In this document: positions 1-5,615 of the stretch, one piece after another
How positions within the stretch are numbered: the first letter of the stretch is position 1
How the letters are laid out: each line of letters starts with the position of its first letter
Source of the DNA: Paenarthrobacter nitroguajacolicus JCM 14115
Lineage (GTDB): Bacteria; Actinomycetota; Actinomycetes; Actinomycetales; Micrococcaceae
Assembly: GCA_001313365.1 (NCBI GenBank)
Contig: BBFS01000090.1
Coordinates: 1-19,969, forward strand
Direction: 5' to 3'
Length of the DNA stretch: 19,969 nucleotides
The notes under the pieces: generated by a model
Told to the model about the DNA's origin: nothing
The model's database searches: none
The model's input: the letters and a program-made list of their open reading frames with translations, nothing else
Program-made: the position numbers and the translations under genes

Positions 1-29
1 CCCCCCCGAAAGACCGGCCACCCTCCGGG

Positions 30-387
30 CTACTCGCGGCGGTCGTGGAGCGGGATGGCTCCGTACTGTCCGGCTGCGCGTCGGAATCGTGAGTCGCTGC
101 TGAAGATGAACGTGCCGCCGAACATGTACCACGGGGGCGGGTTCGTCGTCTGGGGGCGACTGGCTCGGCGTGGGTCACGGTTTCGCGGTGGAAGCTGTCG
201 TTTTTGACGAGCCGGACGGCGGGCCGTTCCTCGGTGGCTTCGAAAACGGGGTCGATGCCCTCGCCGATGACGGTTACCCCCCCCATGACGCGGGCGGAAA
301 TGCCTGATTGGAGAAGTCCGTGCCCAGTGCGTCGCGGTAGATCAGGGCGGTGATGCCTTTGGGGGGGGCTGTGGTGGCGTTGCTCAT
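30..387 (-). CDS. Hypothetical protein, ~118 aa, frameshifted in this assembly
   Basis: I do not recognise a function. It starts at the ATG at 387-385 behind an AAAGGAG ribosome site, beginning MSNATTA and reading on through GITALIYRDALGTDFSN. The open frame then stops early after TrpGlyGly. Restoring one base in the run at 303-304 (GCCTG to GCCCTG) gives a continuous reading with IGEGIDPVFEATEERPAVRL. Removing one C from each of two C5 runs further on gives DDEPAPWYMFGGTFIFSSDS and an end in GAIPLHDRRE at the TAG at 32-30. The composition is a soluble, acidic-to-neutral protein without membrane segments. It is the last gene of a three-gene minus-strand set with 462-740 and 815-1253. The corrected C-terminus is convincing because Trp, Tyr and Phe spacing and GC3 look like real coding. 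The function is unknown. Confidence 0.6.
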
Positions 388-412
388 GTGCTGGCTCCTT
401 TGAAGTGGTGGG

Positions 413-446
413 GATGTACTGCCCGGCTCTGGCCGGGCAGTACATC
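413..446. repeat. Perfect inverted repeat, 15-bp arms, TGTACTGCCCGG family
   Basis: Arms of 15 bases (413-427 and 432-446) are perfectly complementary around a 4-base centre TCTG. The element lies between the stop of one minus-strand gene (462) and the ribosome site of the next (about 395). It has no T-run on either strand, so it is not a classical terminator. The same TGTACTGCCCGG / CCGGGCAGTACA halves recur at 18123-18142. It could be an mRNA-stabilising intergenic hairpin, a REP-like element or an operator. Confidence 0.75.
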
Positions 447-461
447 GGTTCTCAGTTCCTG

Positions 462-740
462 CTAGAGGAACGTGGGGGGGCGGTGTTCTGCGGCGAACAG
501 GACGGCCACAGCTTCGTTGTGCCAGTCCAGTGCCGCGTATTGCCGGGTGGTGGTCAGCTCGCCGGGGTTCACATTGGCCTCGGTGGTGACGGCTGCAGCC
601 ATGCCGCGTATGTGGGCGGCGAGGTCTTCGGCTCCGTCGGTGCTGTAGGCGACCGGAGACTTCTCCACGATTGCGGCGAGGGTTTCGAGGAAGACCACGG
701 CTTGGGCCGGGCTGTTGGCGATGGCGCGGTTTTCGGTCAT
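462..740 (-). CDS. Hypothetical protein, 92 aa
   Basis: This is an intact frame of 92 residues starting MTENRAIANSPAQAVVFLET and ending in HRPPTFL at the TAG at 464-462. The start is the ATG at 740-738, with AAAGGACC 8-10 bases upstream. The open frame runs on upstream without a good start, and that longer reading is rejected. The protein is Ala- and Glu-rich and looks largely helical, with no signal peptide or membrane segment and no motif I recognise. The Pro-Pro near the end sits on a run of seven C and may be an artefact of one Pro. It lies between two co-oriented hypothetical genes, so it is probably part of a three-gene plasmid-type operon. Confidence 0.65.
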   Translation of the reverse strand: MTENRAIANSPAQAVVFLETLAAIVEKSPVAYSTDGAEDLAAHIRGMAAAVTTEANVNPGELTTTRQYAALDWHNEAVAVLFAAEHRPPTFL

Positions 741-814
741 TGTTCTTGGTCCTTTGCTGGTTTGGTGCCTTGCCGGGTGGTGGGGGGGGTCCGCCCGGCA
801 AGGAGTGGAAGGGC

Positions 815-1253
815 TTAGGCGGCGGCTGCTGGTTGGAACGTGGGCGGGATGCGGTAGCGGCTGGGAAGCTCTGCAGCGGCTTCGGGCAGGTCTGCTGGGC
901 CTTGGGCTTGCCCGTTCTTCCAGTGGGAAAAAGCCTCTTCGGTGATTGCGTCCCAGAAACGGGCCTTGGTCCGGTAGAACGTCGTTTTCACGTCGCCCTC
1001 GCAGTAGGTAGCCATGCCGAACAGGTTTCCGGTCGCGTCGGCGGTGCGGGTTCCGGCAACCATGACGTAGGGCCACTGGCCGAGGTCCCAGCCGTCGCAT
1101 CCCCCAGCTGGGGATCACGGCCCAGCCGTGTTCTGAGATGACGTCCATCCAGTCGTAGCCGTCGTTCATGTGGTAATCCACGAGTAAGGGCACGTCGTGG
1201 ATGGTTTCGCCGGTGTCCTCTGTGGTGATCGTCTGGACGCTGATTGCGTTCAT
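815..1253 (-). CDS. Hypothetical protein, ~145 aa, one frameshift
   Basis: It starts at the ATG at 1253-1251 behind AGAAGGAG, a strong ribosome site, with MNAISVQTITTEDTGETIHD. The frame is broken at the C5 run 1101-1105. With four C the reading continues from VIPSWG into CDGWDLGQWPYVMVAGTRTA and then NLFGMATYCEGDVKTTFYRT, ending in PPTFQPAAAA at the stop at 817-815. The downstream half is open independently, which supports one gene of about 145 residues. Many aromatic residues and the DGYDWMDV and WDLGQWPY stretches suggest a compact soluble domain. I do not recognise a family. It is the first gene of the minus-strand trio, and no clear -10 box is visible upstream. Confidence 0.65.
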
Positions 1254-1685
1254 GGTGTTGCTCCTTCTTTTGCCGAGAAAGGTGGTGGGTGGGGCGACCA
1301 AAGGTGACCGGCCAGCTTCCCCCCCTCTCCCCCCCGTTGTTTTTTGGCTGCTGGCGAAGCTTGCGGAGCTGTGGCCGACGGAGGCCTGTCTACCCGTGGG
1401 CAAGGTGTGGGAAATTCCCGGAGGAAATAAGCGACGCAGGAGCGCCGGAGGGACATTTCCTGCACCGCAGGCCCCCCCGGAGCCTGCGGAGGGGCTAGAC
1501 GGGGTGCAGCGGACACATAGAATCCGAAGGACAGCAGCCAAAAAACGTCGTAGACACAACAGGACCGGGCACGGCGGAGCTCTGCGACGTCGGGACCGGG
1601 CCCAACAGCCGGCCACGGAGCGAAGCGCAGTGGACGCCCAAAGGGTGCGAGCCCCCCCACGAGCATGCTCCTCCCCCCCTGACTC
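1254..1685. other. Intergenic region without a supported gene
   Basis: About 430 bases separate the minus-strand trio from the plus-strand gene at 1776. Open frames here are fragmented, Arg/Pro-rich shadows without ribosome sites. Visible structure: CCGCAGGC (1465-1472) pairs with GCCTGCGG (1482-1489) across a 9-base loop that is mostly C, and five C runs of seven bases lie at 1319, 1329, 1472, 1652 and 1673. GGAGCGAAGCGCAG at 1617-1630 resembles motifs at 2545 and 2678. It may hold the promoter of the minus-strand genes, but I cannot place one. Confidence 0.4.
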
Positions 1686-1713
1686 TTGTCAGACTGGGTT
1701 GATACGGTGAACA

Positions 1714-1752
1714 TGTCCCGCCTGGTTTCCCCCCCCAATCCCAGGCGGGACA
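1714..1752. promoter_or_regulatory. Inverted repeat with 12-bp arms upstream of the 88-aa gene
   Basis: TGTCCCGCCTGG (1714-1725) is perfectly complementary to CCAGGCGGGACA (1741-1752), with a 15-base loop that is mostly C. A possible -35 TTGTCA (1686-1691) lies 17 bases before GAACAT (1709-1714), so the repeat would sit at or just after a transcription start and before the ATG at 1776. That position fits an autoregulatory operator or a leader hairpin. The promoter assignment is weak; the repeat itself is exact. Confidence 0.6.
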
Positions 1753-1775
1753 CTTATGTCAGAAGTAGGTGGCAA

Positions 1776-2042
1776 ATGGGACTGCGAAACATTCTGAACA
1801 GGCGCCGCAAAATAGTCGGGCCTTCCGCGGCTGCACCGGCCAGGAAGTCGGCTGAGCTGGAGGCGGCCTGGGCGGATCTGCGGCAGACGGTCGATGAGTC
1901 CAAGGTGACCTCGTTCCGTGCCTGCAGCCGCACCGGGCGCTCGTGGGCCGAAGACCCTGAGGCAGTACGGCAGATCGCTGCCACGATCGGGCACATCATG
2001 AACGACACAGCTGACGGCCCGAAGGACAACCCGGCCCGGTAG
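1776..2042 (+). CDS. Hypothetical protein, 88 aa
   Basis: I chose the ATG at 1776 (MGLRNILNRRRKIVGPSAAA) over an in-frame upstream TTG at 1686, because the upstream part crosses the inverted repeat and AGGTGG lies seven bases before 1776. The protein has a basic N-terminus, then a helical stretch with SAELEAAWADLRQTVDESK, then a conserved-looking block RTGRSWAEDPEAVRQIAATI, ending DGPKDNPAR. It has no membrane segment or signal. The last block resembles short actinobacterial plasmid proteins of unknown role, but I cannot name a family. It is intact, without the frameshifts seen elsewhere. It stands alone on the plus strand between minus-strand genes, and the hairpin directly upstream suggests its own regulation. 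Confidence 0.6.
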   Translation: MGLRNILNRRRKIVGPSAAAPARKSAELEAAWADLRQTVDESKVTSFRACSRTGRSWAEDPEAVRQIAATIGHIMNDTADGPKDNPAR

Positions 2043-2083
2043 GGCGGGCCGCTGTATGGCAGACCCGCCCCCCGAGATCCGGT

Positions 2084-2194
2084 CTAGTTCCCGTCTCCCT
2101 TGGGGGGGACCTTGGAGATGGCGCGGTACGCCAGGATCGCCGCTCCCAGTGCTGTGAGCGAGAGAACGAAGTTCACGATGGTCAGTGGAGCCAT
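2084..2194 (-). CDS. Tiny single-pass membrane protein, 36 aa
   Basis: The frame runs from the ATG at 2194-2192 to the TAG at 2086-2084: MAPLTIVNFVLSLTALGAAI, then LAYRAISK and a polar tail PPKGDGN. An AAGGAAA ribosome site lies about six bases upstream. Residues 4-23 form one strongly hydrophobic helix. The tail Pro-Pro sits on a G7 run on the plus strand and may be one Pro in reality. It lies downstream of, and on the same strand as, the 49-residue membrane protein at 2287-2436. The function is unknown; a small membrane peptide of plasmid or phage origin or a type I toxin-like peptide is possible, without proof. Confidence 0.5.
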   Translation of the reverse strand: MAPLTIVNFVLSLTALGAAILAYRAISKVPPKGDGN

Positions 2195-2237
2195 GAGGGT
2201 TTCCTTATCGTTGAGTAGGACCTAGTCTGAGAAGGAG

Positions 2238-2271
2238 CCGGTGGCCGCAACCTTGCGGTCACGACCACCGG
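2238..2271. repeat. Two-part hairpin between two small membrane-protein genes
   Basis: The outer arms CCGGTGG (2238-2244) and CCACCGG (2265-2271) enclose an inner pair CCGCAA/TTGCGG (2245-2250 and 2253-2258). On the minus strand this follows the stop of the 49-residue gene at 2287 and precedes the 36-residue gene. No T-run follows on that strand. It may be a processing or stability hairpin, or a weak terminator. Confidence 0.45.
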
Positions 2272-2286
2272 GTTTCGTAGCTACAC

Positions 2287-2436
2287 CTACTTCCTTGCTT
2301 TACGCTTACGCTTCCGAGTTGCAGCTCGGGAGCGTTTGCTCTTTAAGCGCGCGTTCCGCATGGAGAGTAGAGCGATGACAGCTGTCATCAAGCTCACGAC
2401 CGAAGTCGCGAGCTTGATCGCTTCGTCGATGCTCAT
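2287..2436 (-). CDS. Small membrane protein with highly basic tail, 49 aa
   Basis: The start is the ATG at 2436-2434 (MSIDEAIKLATSVVSLMTAV), six bases after an almost ideal AAGGAGGTGG ribosome site, which rejects the longer upstream reading. Residues 8-26 form one hydrophobic helix. The remaining roughly 23 residues are very basic (NARLKSKRSRAATRKRKRKA and RK). A short acidic head, one membrane helix and a dense Lys/Arg tail recall nucleic-acid-contacting or membrane-active peptides, but I recognise no family. A second tiny membrane gene follows on the same strand at 2084-2194. The frame is intact. Confidence 0.6.
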   Translation of the reverse strand: MSIDEAIKLATSVVSLMTAVIALLSMRNARLKSKRSRAATRKRKRKARK

Positions 2437-2713
2437 GTAGCCACCTCCTTCCTGCCCCGCCGTGCGAGGCCCCCACTGACGCAGCCGGTCGAGTGGGCAG
2501 TCAACCCCCCCGAAGAGTGACCGGGGGAATCCCGCGAAATAAGGGAGCGCAGCGACCGCGTGGGATTGCCCGGTTGCGTGGGTTGACGGGTCGGGCCCCC
2601 CCGGACGGCTACGATCAGTGGCCTTGTACGGAGAACAACCCAGCCACATGTAAGGCAAAGAAAGGCTTTTACAGTCCGAAGCGCAGCGAACGCCCGTTCT
2701 GGTCCTGGTCCTT
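2437..2713. other. Intergenic region between divergent small genes
   Basis: No gene is supported here. The region holds GAGCGCAGCGAC (2545-2556) and GAAGCGCAGCGAAC (2678-2691), which share the core AGCGCAGCGA. An imperfect pair, AATCCCGCG before and CGCGTGGGATT after the first copy, could form a stem. Promoters for the minus-strand membrane peptides and for the plus gene at 2726 must lie here. Two C7 runs (2505 and 2596) are probably inflated. Confidence 0.4.
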
Positions 2714-2719
2714 TAGGCT
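2714..2719 (+). promoter_or_regulatory. Likely -10 box of a leaderless promoter
   Basis: TAGGCT fits the actinobacterial TANNNT -10 consensus and ends six bases before the ATG at 2726. That spacing would place the transcription start at or next to the start codon. There is no Shine-Dalgarno sequence in front of this ATG, in contrast to the AAAGGAG of the next gene. This is inference from spacing only. Confidence 0.45.
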
Positions 2720-2725
2720 GGGGCC

Positions 2726-2923
2726 ATGAACAAGAAGAAAGCAGCGCTGATCTGGGCGCTTTTGGGGGGGACTGGTTTCCTTGTATACGGCCTCTACTGC
2801 GCCCTGACCACCGGCGGCACGTGGTATCTCGTCGCCTCCGCCGTAATCCTGATCGCTTCCGGCGCGGTCTGCCTCGGGAGCACAGTTCAGATCATGCGAC
2901 GGCCGGTCCAGCAGGGCTACTAG
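2726..2923 (+). CDS. Small two-helix membrane protein, 65 aa
   Basis: The frame is MNKKKAALIWALLGGTGFLV followed by YGLYCALTTGGTWYL, a second hydrophobic block and the polar end MRRPVQQGY. Two membrane helices are visible, about residues 7-27 and 33-54, with a positive N-terminus that favours both ends facing the cytoplasm. The Gly-Gly at residues 14-15 lies on a G7 run and may be partly inflated. It is probably read from a leaderless transcript. The next gene starts 25 bases downstream, so the two likely form an operon. I do not recognise a family. Confidence 0.6.
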   Translation: MNKKKAALIWALLGGTGFLVYGLYCALTTGGTWYLVASAVILIASGAVCLGSTVQIMRRPVQQGY

Positions 2924-2948
2924 ACGCAGCAACACTCAAAGGAGCAAC

Positions 2949-3273
2949 ATGCTTGGTTTCAAAGTGAACGTCCAGAAAGACGACAAGACGGCCGAGTTGG
3001 AGATCCAGGGCTTCACGGATCAGGAGACGGCCGAGGGCTTCGCGAACGAAGTTCAAGAGACCCTGCTGGTATGCAAGGACGAGAACGAAGAGATCACCGG
3101 ATTCGAAGTTGGCCGCCCCCGGCCCCATGGAACCCCGCGAGGGTGCTCCCGAAGCGGATATCGAAGACTTCATCGATCAGATCACCATGTCCGTCATGAG
3201 CCCTGAACCAGCGAACCTGGTCAAAGGCGAGTCCCCAGTGCGTTTCTCTGTTGAGCAACCGGTGACGTGGTAA
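2949..3273 (+). CDS. Hypothetical acidic protein, ~107 aa, one frameshift
   Basis: It starts MLGFKVNVQKDDKTAELEIQ with AAAGGAG seven bases upstream. The N-terminal half alternates hydrophobic and charged residues (VNVQK, AELEIQGF, then a helix TDQETAEGFANEVQETLLV), a small alpha/beta pattern. The frame breaks at the C5 run 3116-3120. With four C it continues EVGRPGPMEPREGAPEADIE, DFIDQITMSVM, and ends RFSVEQPVTW at the TAA at 3271-3273. Total length is about 107 residues. The C-terminal half is acidic and Pro-rich. I recognise no family. It follows the two-helix membrane protein by 25 bases, a likely two-gene operon. Confidence 0.6.
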
Positions 3274-3333
3274 CTCTGCGCCACTCCTAAGAGTTGGCCG
3301 CACAGGTGGCCGGCATGAACAGAGTGAGATTCC

Positions 3334-3495
3334 ATGAGCGAGTCCATCCCGCGGGCCCTGCAACCACCGGTTGCTGTTGCCCTGGCGAAACTCGTCAGAA
3401 CGTTCCCCCGGACCCAATGCCCTCCCGGGCGGGATCTGGGCCGAACCCAAATGGGACGGCTACATTCACTGGATATTGACAGGCCCACGGGGTTA
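3334..3495 (+). pseudogene. Truncated ATP-dependent DNA ligase, N-terminal stump
   Basis: After correcting the C5 run near 3404-3408 to four C, the frame from the ATG at 3334 reads MSESIPRALQPPVAVALAKL, then PGPNALPGGIWAEPKWDGYI, and stops at the TAA at 3493-3495 after only about 53 residues. EPKWDGY is the nucleotidyltransferase motif I (KxDG) of ATP-dependent ligases, with the lysine that becomes adenylated. In the family this motif is followed by Arg-Gly and several hundred more residues, which are absent here. The sequence departs from the ligase pattern directly after the Tyr, so this looks like a deletion or recombination scar rather than a basecalling break. Without the frame correction the reading runs to 3600, but no ligase motif appears there either. 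Confidence 0.6.
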
Positions 3496-3788
3496 AACCG
3501 TCGGGGCAGGCTGCTCGAAACTGAGCCGCTCGGGCTTCGTGTGTTCCGTTCCGGCCCAGTCCCCCCCGACTGGTCAGAGCTGGTCATGCCGCCAGAGTGA
3601 AGATGGCTTTAGCTGTTGGCAAAGTTAGTTCTCGGAAACGTGGTGGCCCAGTTCTTCTGGTTCAAAGCTGAATTTCACCCGGGTTTGGCACACTGTCAGC
3701 ATGAATTGCTGAGCTGGGGGGGCATTTGGAACTGTGCCGGGTCCGGTTTCTCTGCCGGTCTCGACTCTGTGATCGCGGAGGAGGTGCC
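3496..3788. other. Intergenic or degraded region, no supported gene
   Basis: About 290 bases between the ligase stump and the minus-strand metal operon hold only short frames of low credibility on both strands. Two seven-base runs lie at 3561 (C) and 3716 (G). A GGAGGAGG at 3776 precedes a GTG, but the 42-residue frame behind it is antisense to the better-supported 54-residue gene at 3789-3953. I see no transposase motif or clear inverted repeat. Confidence 0.35.
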
Positions 3789-3953
3789 CTAATCGTGAGA
3801 GTTTACGGCGTCCTCCCGGAAGCGGGCCGACCATTGCCGGTTTCTCTCTTGCAGCCGGCTAAGGAGGCGTTGTCTCCTGGCGCGGACGTGCCATGTTATT
3901 GCGGTCAAGGACGCGAGTCCTGACAGGAAGCAGAGCATTACGTAGCCGTCCAT
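3789..3953 (-). CDS. Small membrane protein with basic tail, 54 aa
   Basis: A 54-codon frame runs from the ATG at 3953-3951 to the TAG at 3791-3789: MDGYVMLCFLSGLASLTAIT, WHVRARRQRLLSRLQERNRQ, then WSARFREDAVNSHD. Residues 4-22 form one hydrophobic helix, followed by an Arg-rich amphipathic stretch that could be a coiled coil. It begins ten bases after the stop of the CDF exporter on the same strand, so it is probably the last gene of that operon. Third codon positions are GC-rich, and the frame needs no correction. No family is recognised and there is no strong Shine-Dalgarno sequence, so it may rely on coupling. A small accessory of the exporter is a guess. Confidence 0.5.
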   Translation of the reverse strand: MDGYVMLCFLSGLASLTAITWHVRARRQRLLSRLQERNRQWSARFREDAVNSHD

Positions 3954-3963
3954 GACGTGAGGC

Positions 3964-5026
3964 TCATTCGTTCCGGTTCGAAAGCGCGTGGGTGCTCTCG
4001 TCTTGATCGTCGTGTGCCCTGTAGCCGGGTACGACCGTGACCTGTCCGACGTTGGGCAGGGCGGCGCGGACGGTCTGTTCGATATCTGCGGCTTGCCGGG
4101 CCAGTTCGGTCGTGCTTGCGACGGTCTGGTTCACGGGTACGCTCACTTCTGCGTGCAGAGCATGGCCGGACCAGCGTAGCCGTGGTGTAGCTTCTGCGTG
4201 GCCTTGTTCCTCCAGCGCAGCGGTAAGTTTCGCTGTCAGGGTCGGATCGACGCCGTCCATGAGCCTGCGGCCGATGTCGCGGGCGGTCCCCCCCCAGAGA
4301 AGGACGGCGATGGCCGCTGATATGAGTAGCCCGATGATGGGGTCCGCCAGGGGGAATCCGAGCCATATGCCAATGACTCCTGCGACGACAGCGAGGGAAG
4401 TGAATCCGTCTGTGCGGGCGTGGACGCCGTCTGCGACCAGGCTGCGGATCCGATGGCCCTCCCGACGCGGATCCGGTAGATGGCCACTATTTCGTTACCG
4501 AGGAAGCCCACAACGCCGGCGGCGAGGACCCAGCCCAGGTTTTGCACCGGCTGGGGGGGTTCGACGAAGCGGCGGATGGATTCGACCGCTGCGACGATCG
4601 CGGACAGCGCGATCATGGCCACGATGAAGAGTCCGGCCAGGTCTTCGGCTTTGCCGTAGCCGTAGGTGTAGGTTTTGGTCGCGGCGCGGCGGCCAAGCAG
4701 GAAAGCGATCCACAGCGGCACAGCGGTGAGCGCATCGGAAAAGTTGTGGACGGTGTCGGCCAGAAGCGCTACCGAGCCGCTGATCAGGACGATGACTAGC
4801 TGGAACAGTGCTGTCGCTCCCAACCCGACCAAGGAGATCTTGACTGCCTGATTCCTTGTTGGCTGGATTCCAGCACCTTGTCCGTGGAATCGGCTGGATC
4901 GTGGGAATGAGGGGTGAAAAGGTGCGTTATCCAAGCGCGGACTCCGCCGTAGTGCCCATCGACGCGGTGTCCGTGTCCATGATGGTCGTGGTCTTTCTCG
5001 GGGTGGCTGTGGGCGTGGTCGCTCAT
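3964..5026 (-). CDS. Cation diffusion facilitator (Zn/Cd/Co exporter), CzcD-like
   Basis: This is a proton-driven inner-membrane exporter of divalent metal. The N-terminus is rich in His (MSDHAHSHPEKDHDHHGHGH), typical of zinc-type CDF proteins. Membrane helices follow with the metal-site pattern ADTVHNFSD (His and Asp of the first HxxxD-like pair) and, after correction, ALVADGVHARTDG (second pair). A cytoplasmic C-terminal domain (from about MDGVDPTLTAKL) ends in HALSNRNE. The open frame is broken twice: near 4846, where GCCTG should be GCCCTG, and near 4440, where CAGGCTG should be CAGGGCTG. Restoring one base at each gives one protein of about 354 residues, a normal CDF length. The ATG at 5026 overlaps the stop of the ArsR gene (ATGA), so translation is coupled. 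The regulator upstream most likely controls it. Metal specificity cannot be read from sequence. Confidence 0.88.
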
Positions 5027-5400
5027 TGTCCTGACGCTTCCTGGTCGGTGTGGGGGGCGGAGGCGGTGATGGGGTGCGGTGCCGAGAGTGTGCTCGGCTG
5101 ATGGATTGCGGCGGCGACGAGCTCCCAGGCATGCCCGTCCTGCAACCGGTAGTAGACCTTGGTGCCTTCCTGCCTCGTCGTGACCAGCCGGGCAAGACGC
5201 ATCTTGGCCAGATGCTGAGATACTCCTGCTGCGGATTTGCCGGTCTTTTCGGCCAAGGCGTTCACAGGCAGCTCGCCGTGACGGAGAGCAAGAATAAGCC
5301 GGACGCGGGTTGCGTCCGCGAGCATCGAAAAGACCTCCACGGCCAGCTCAACGTAGTCGCTGTCCGGGGATAACACGCACTCCTGCTTATCTGCATTCAT
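5023..5400 (-). CDS. ArsR/SmtB-family metal-sensing repressor
   Basis: This is a dimeric winged-helix repressor of about 125 residues. After a short head (MNADKQECVLSPDSDYVELA) come VFSMLADATRVRLILALRHG, the recognition helix region ALAEKTGKSAAGVSQHLAKM, and the wing VTTRQEGTKVYYRL. The C-terminal helix carries Asp-x-His then a second His (QDGHAWELVAAAIH), like the alpha-5 zinc sites of SmtB/CzrA/NmtR proteins, though here nine residues separate the two His instead of the usual ten. I chose the ATG at 5400 over a longer reading because a 24-base inverted repeat overlaps it and a -10 box lies just upstream, as for a leaderless gene. It overlaps the CDF exporter by four bases, so it is likely the autoregulator of that operon, released by Zn, Cd or a similar ion. 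Confidence 0.85.
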   Translation of the reverse strand: MNADKQECVLSPDSDYVELAVEVFSMLADATRVRLILALRHGELPVNALAEKTGKSAAGVSQHLAKMRLARLVTTRQEGTKVYYRLQDGHAWELVAAAIHQPSTLSAPHPITASAPHTDQEASGQ

Positions 5401-5410
5401 ACGCAGATAA
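5387..5410. promoter_or_regulatory. Inverted-repeat operator overlapping the arsR-family start
   Basis: TTATCTGC (5387-5394) and GCAGATAA (5403-5410) are perfect inverted 8-base arms around an 8-base centre that contains the reverse complement of the start codon at 5398-5400. ArsR-family proteins usually bind such repeats over their own promoter. Binding here would block both the -10 box and the start of a leaderless transcript. Confidence 0.7.
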
Positions 5411-5436
5411 TTGCAGAAAGCACCGGGAAGGATCAA
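5408..5436 (-). promoter_or_regulatory. Promoter of the arsR-CDF operon
   Basis: On the minus strand TTGATC (5436-5431) is followed after 17 bases by CAATTA (5413-5408), seven bases before the ATG at 5400. The spacing fits a sigma-70-type promoter that starts transcription at the start codon. No Shine-Dalgarno sequence precedes this ATG. Confidence 0.5.
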
Positions 5437-5489
5437 CTCACCTTCTCGCACTGCCCCCCCGCAGCCGGCGTGAATCACGCTTGCGCTAG

Positions 5490-5510
5490 ATACCCCCCCT
5501 GGGGGTATAT
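5490..5510. promoter_or_regulatory. CsoR-type copper operator
   Basis: ATACCCCCCCTGGGGGTATAT is read here as ATAC, a C run, T, a G run and GTATAT. It matches the G/C-tract pseudopalindrome bound by CsoR-family Cu(I) sensors. It lies 105 bases before the copZ-like gene. The arms are unequal (seven C against five G), which suggests that the C run is inflated. No csoR gene is present in the window, so the regulator must be encoded elsewhere. Confidence 0.7.
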
Positions 5511-5615
5511 TGATGGTGTTGTCAGTGAGTGGTATGTCGCGGAAGGCCCTTGGGTTCCTCTTTACAACCGTTCAACCACAGCGCCATCGCATCTTCTGCA
5601 CTGAATGGACCTGAC

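Noticed and set aside
462..1616. A 384-residue minus-strand open frame
   Set aside because: It joins antisense non-coding DNA, the first part of the 145-residue gene and the 92-residue gene only because of frameshifts. Internal starts with strong ribosome sites at 1253 and 740 explain it better.
3625..3834. A 69-residue minus-strand frame
   Set aside because: It has no ribosome site or recognisable motif and overlaps the better-supported 54-residue gene at 3789-3953.
5501..5510. The many seven-base C/G runs as phase-variable contingency tracts
   Set aside because: They occur in nearly every gene including housekeeping-type ones, cluster at one length, and also distort a non-coding operator, which fits sequencing error far better than selected phase variation.
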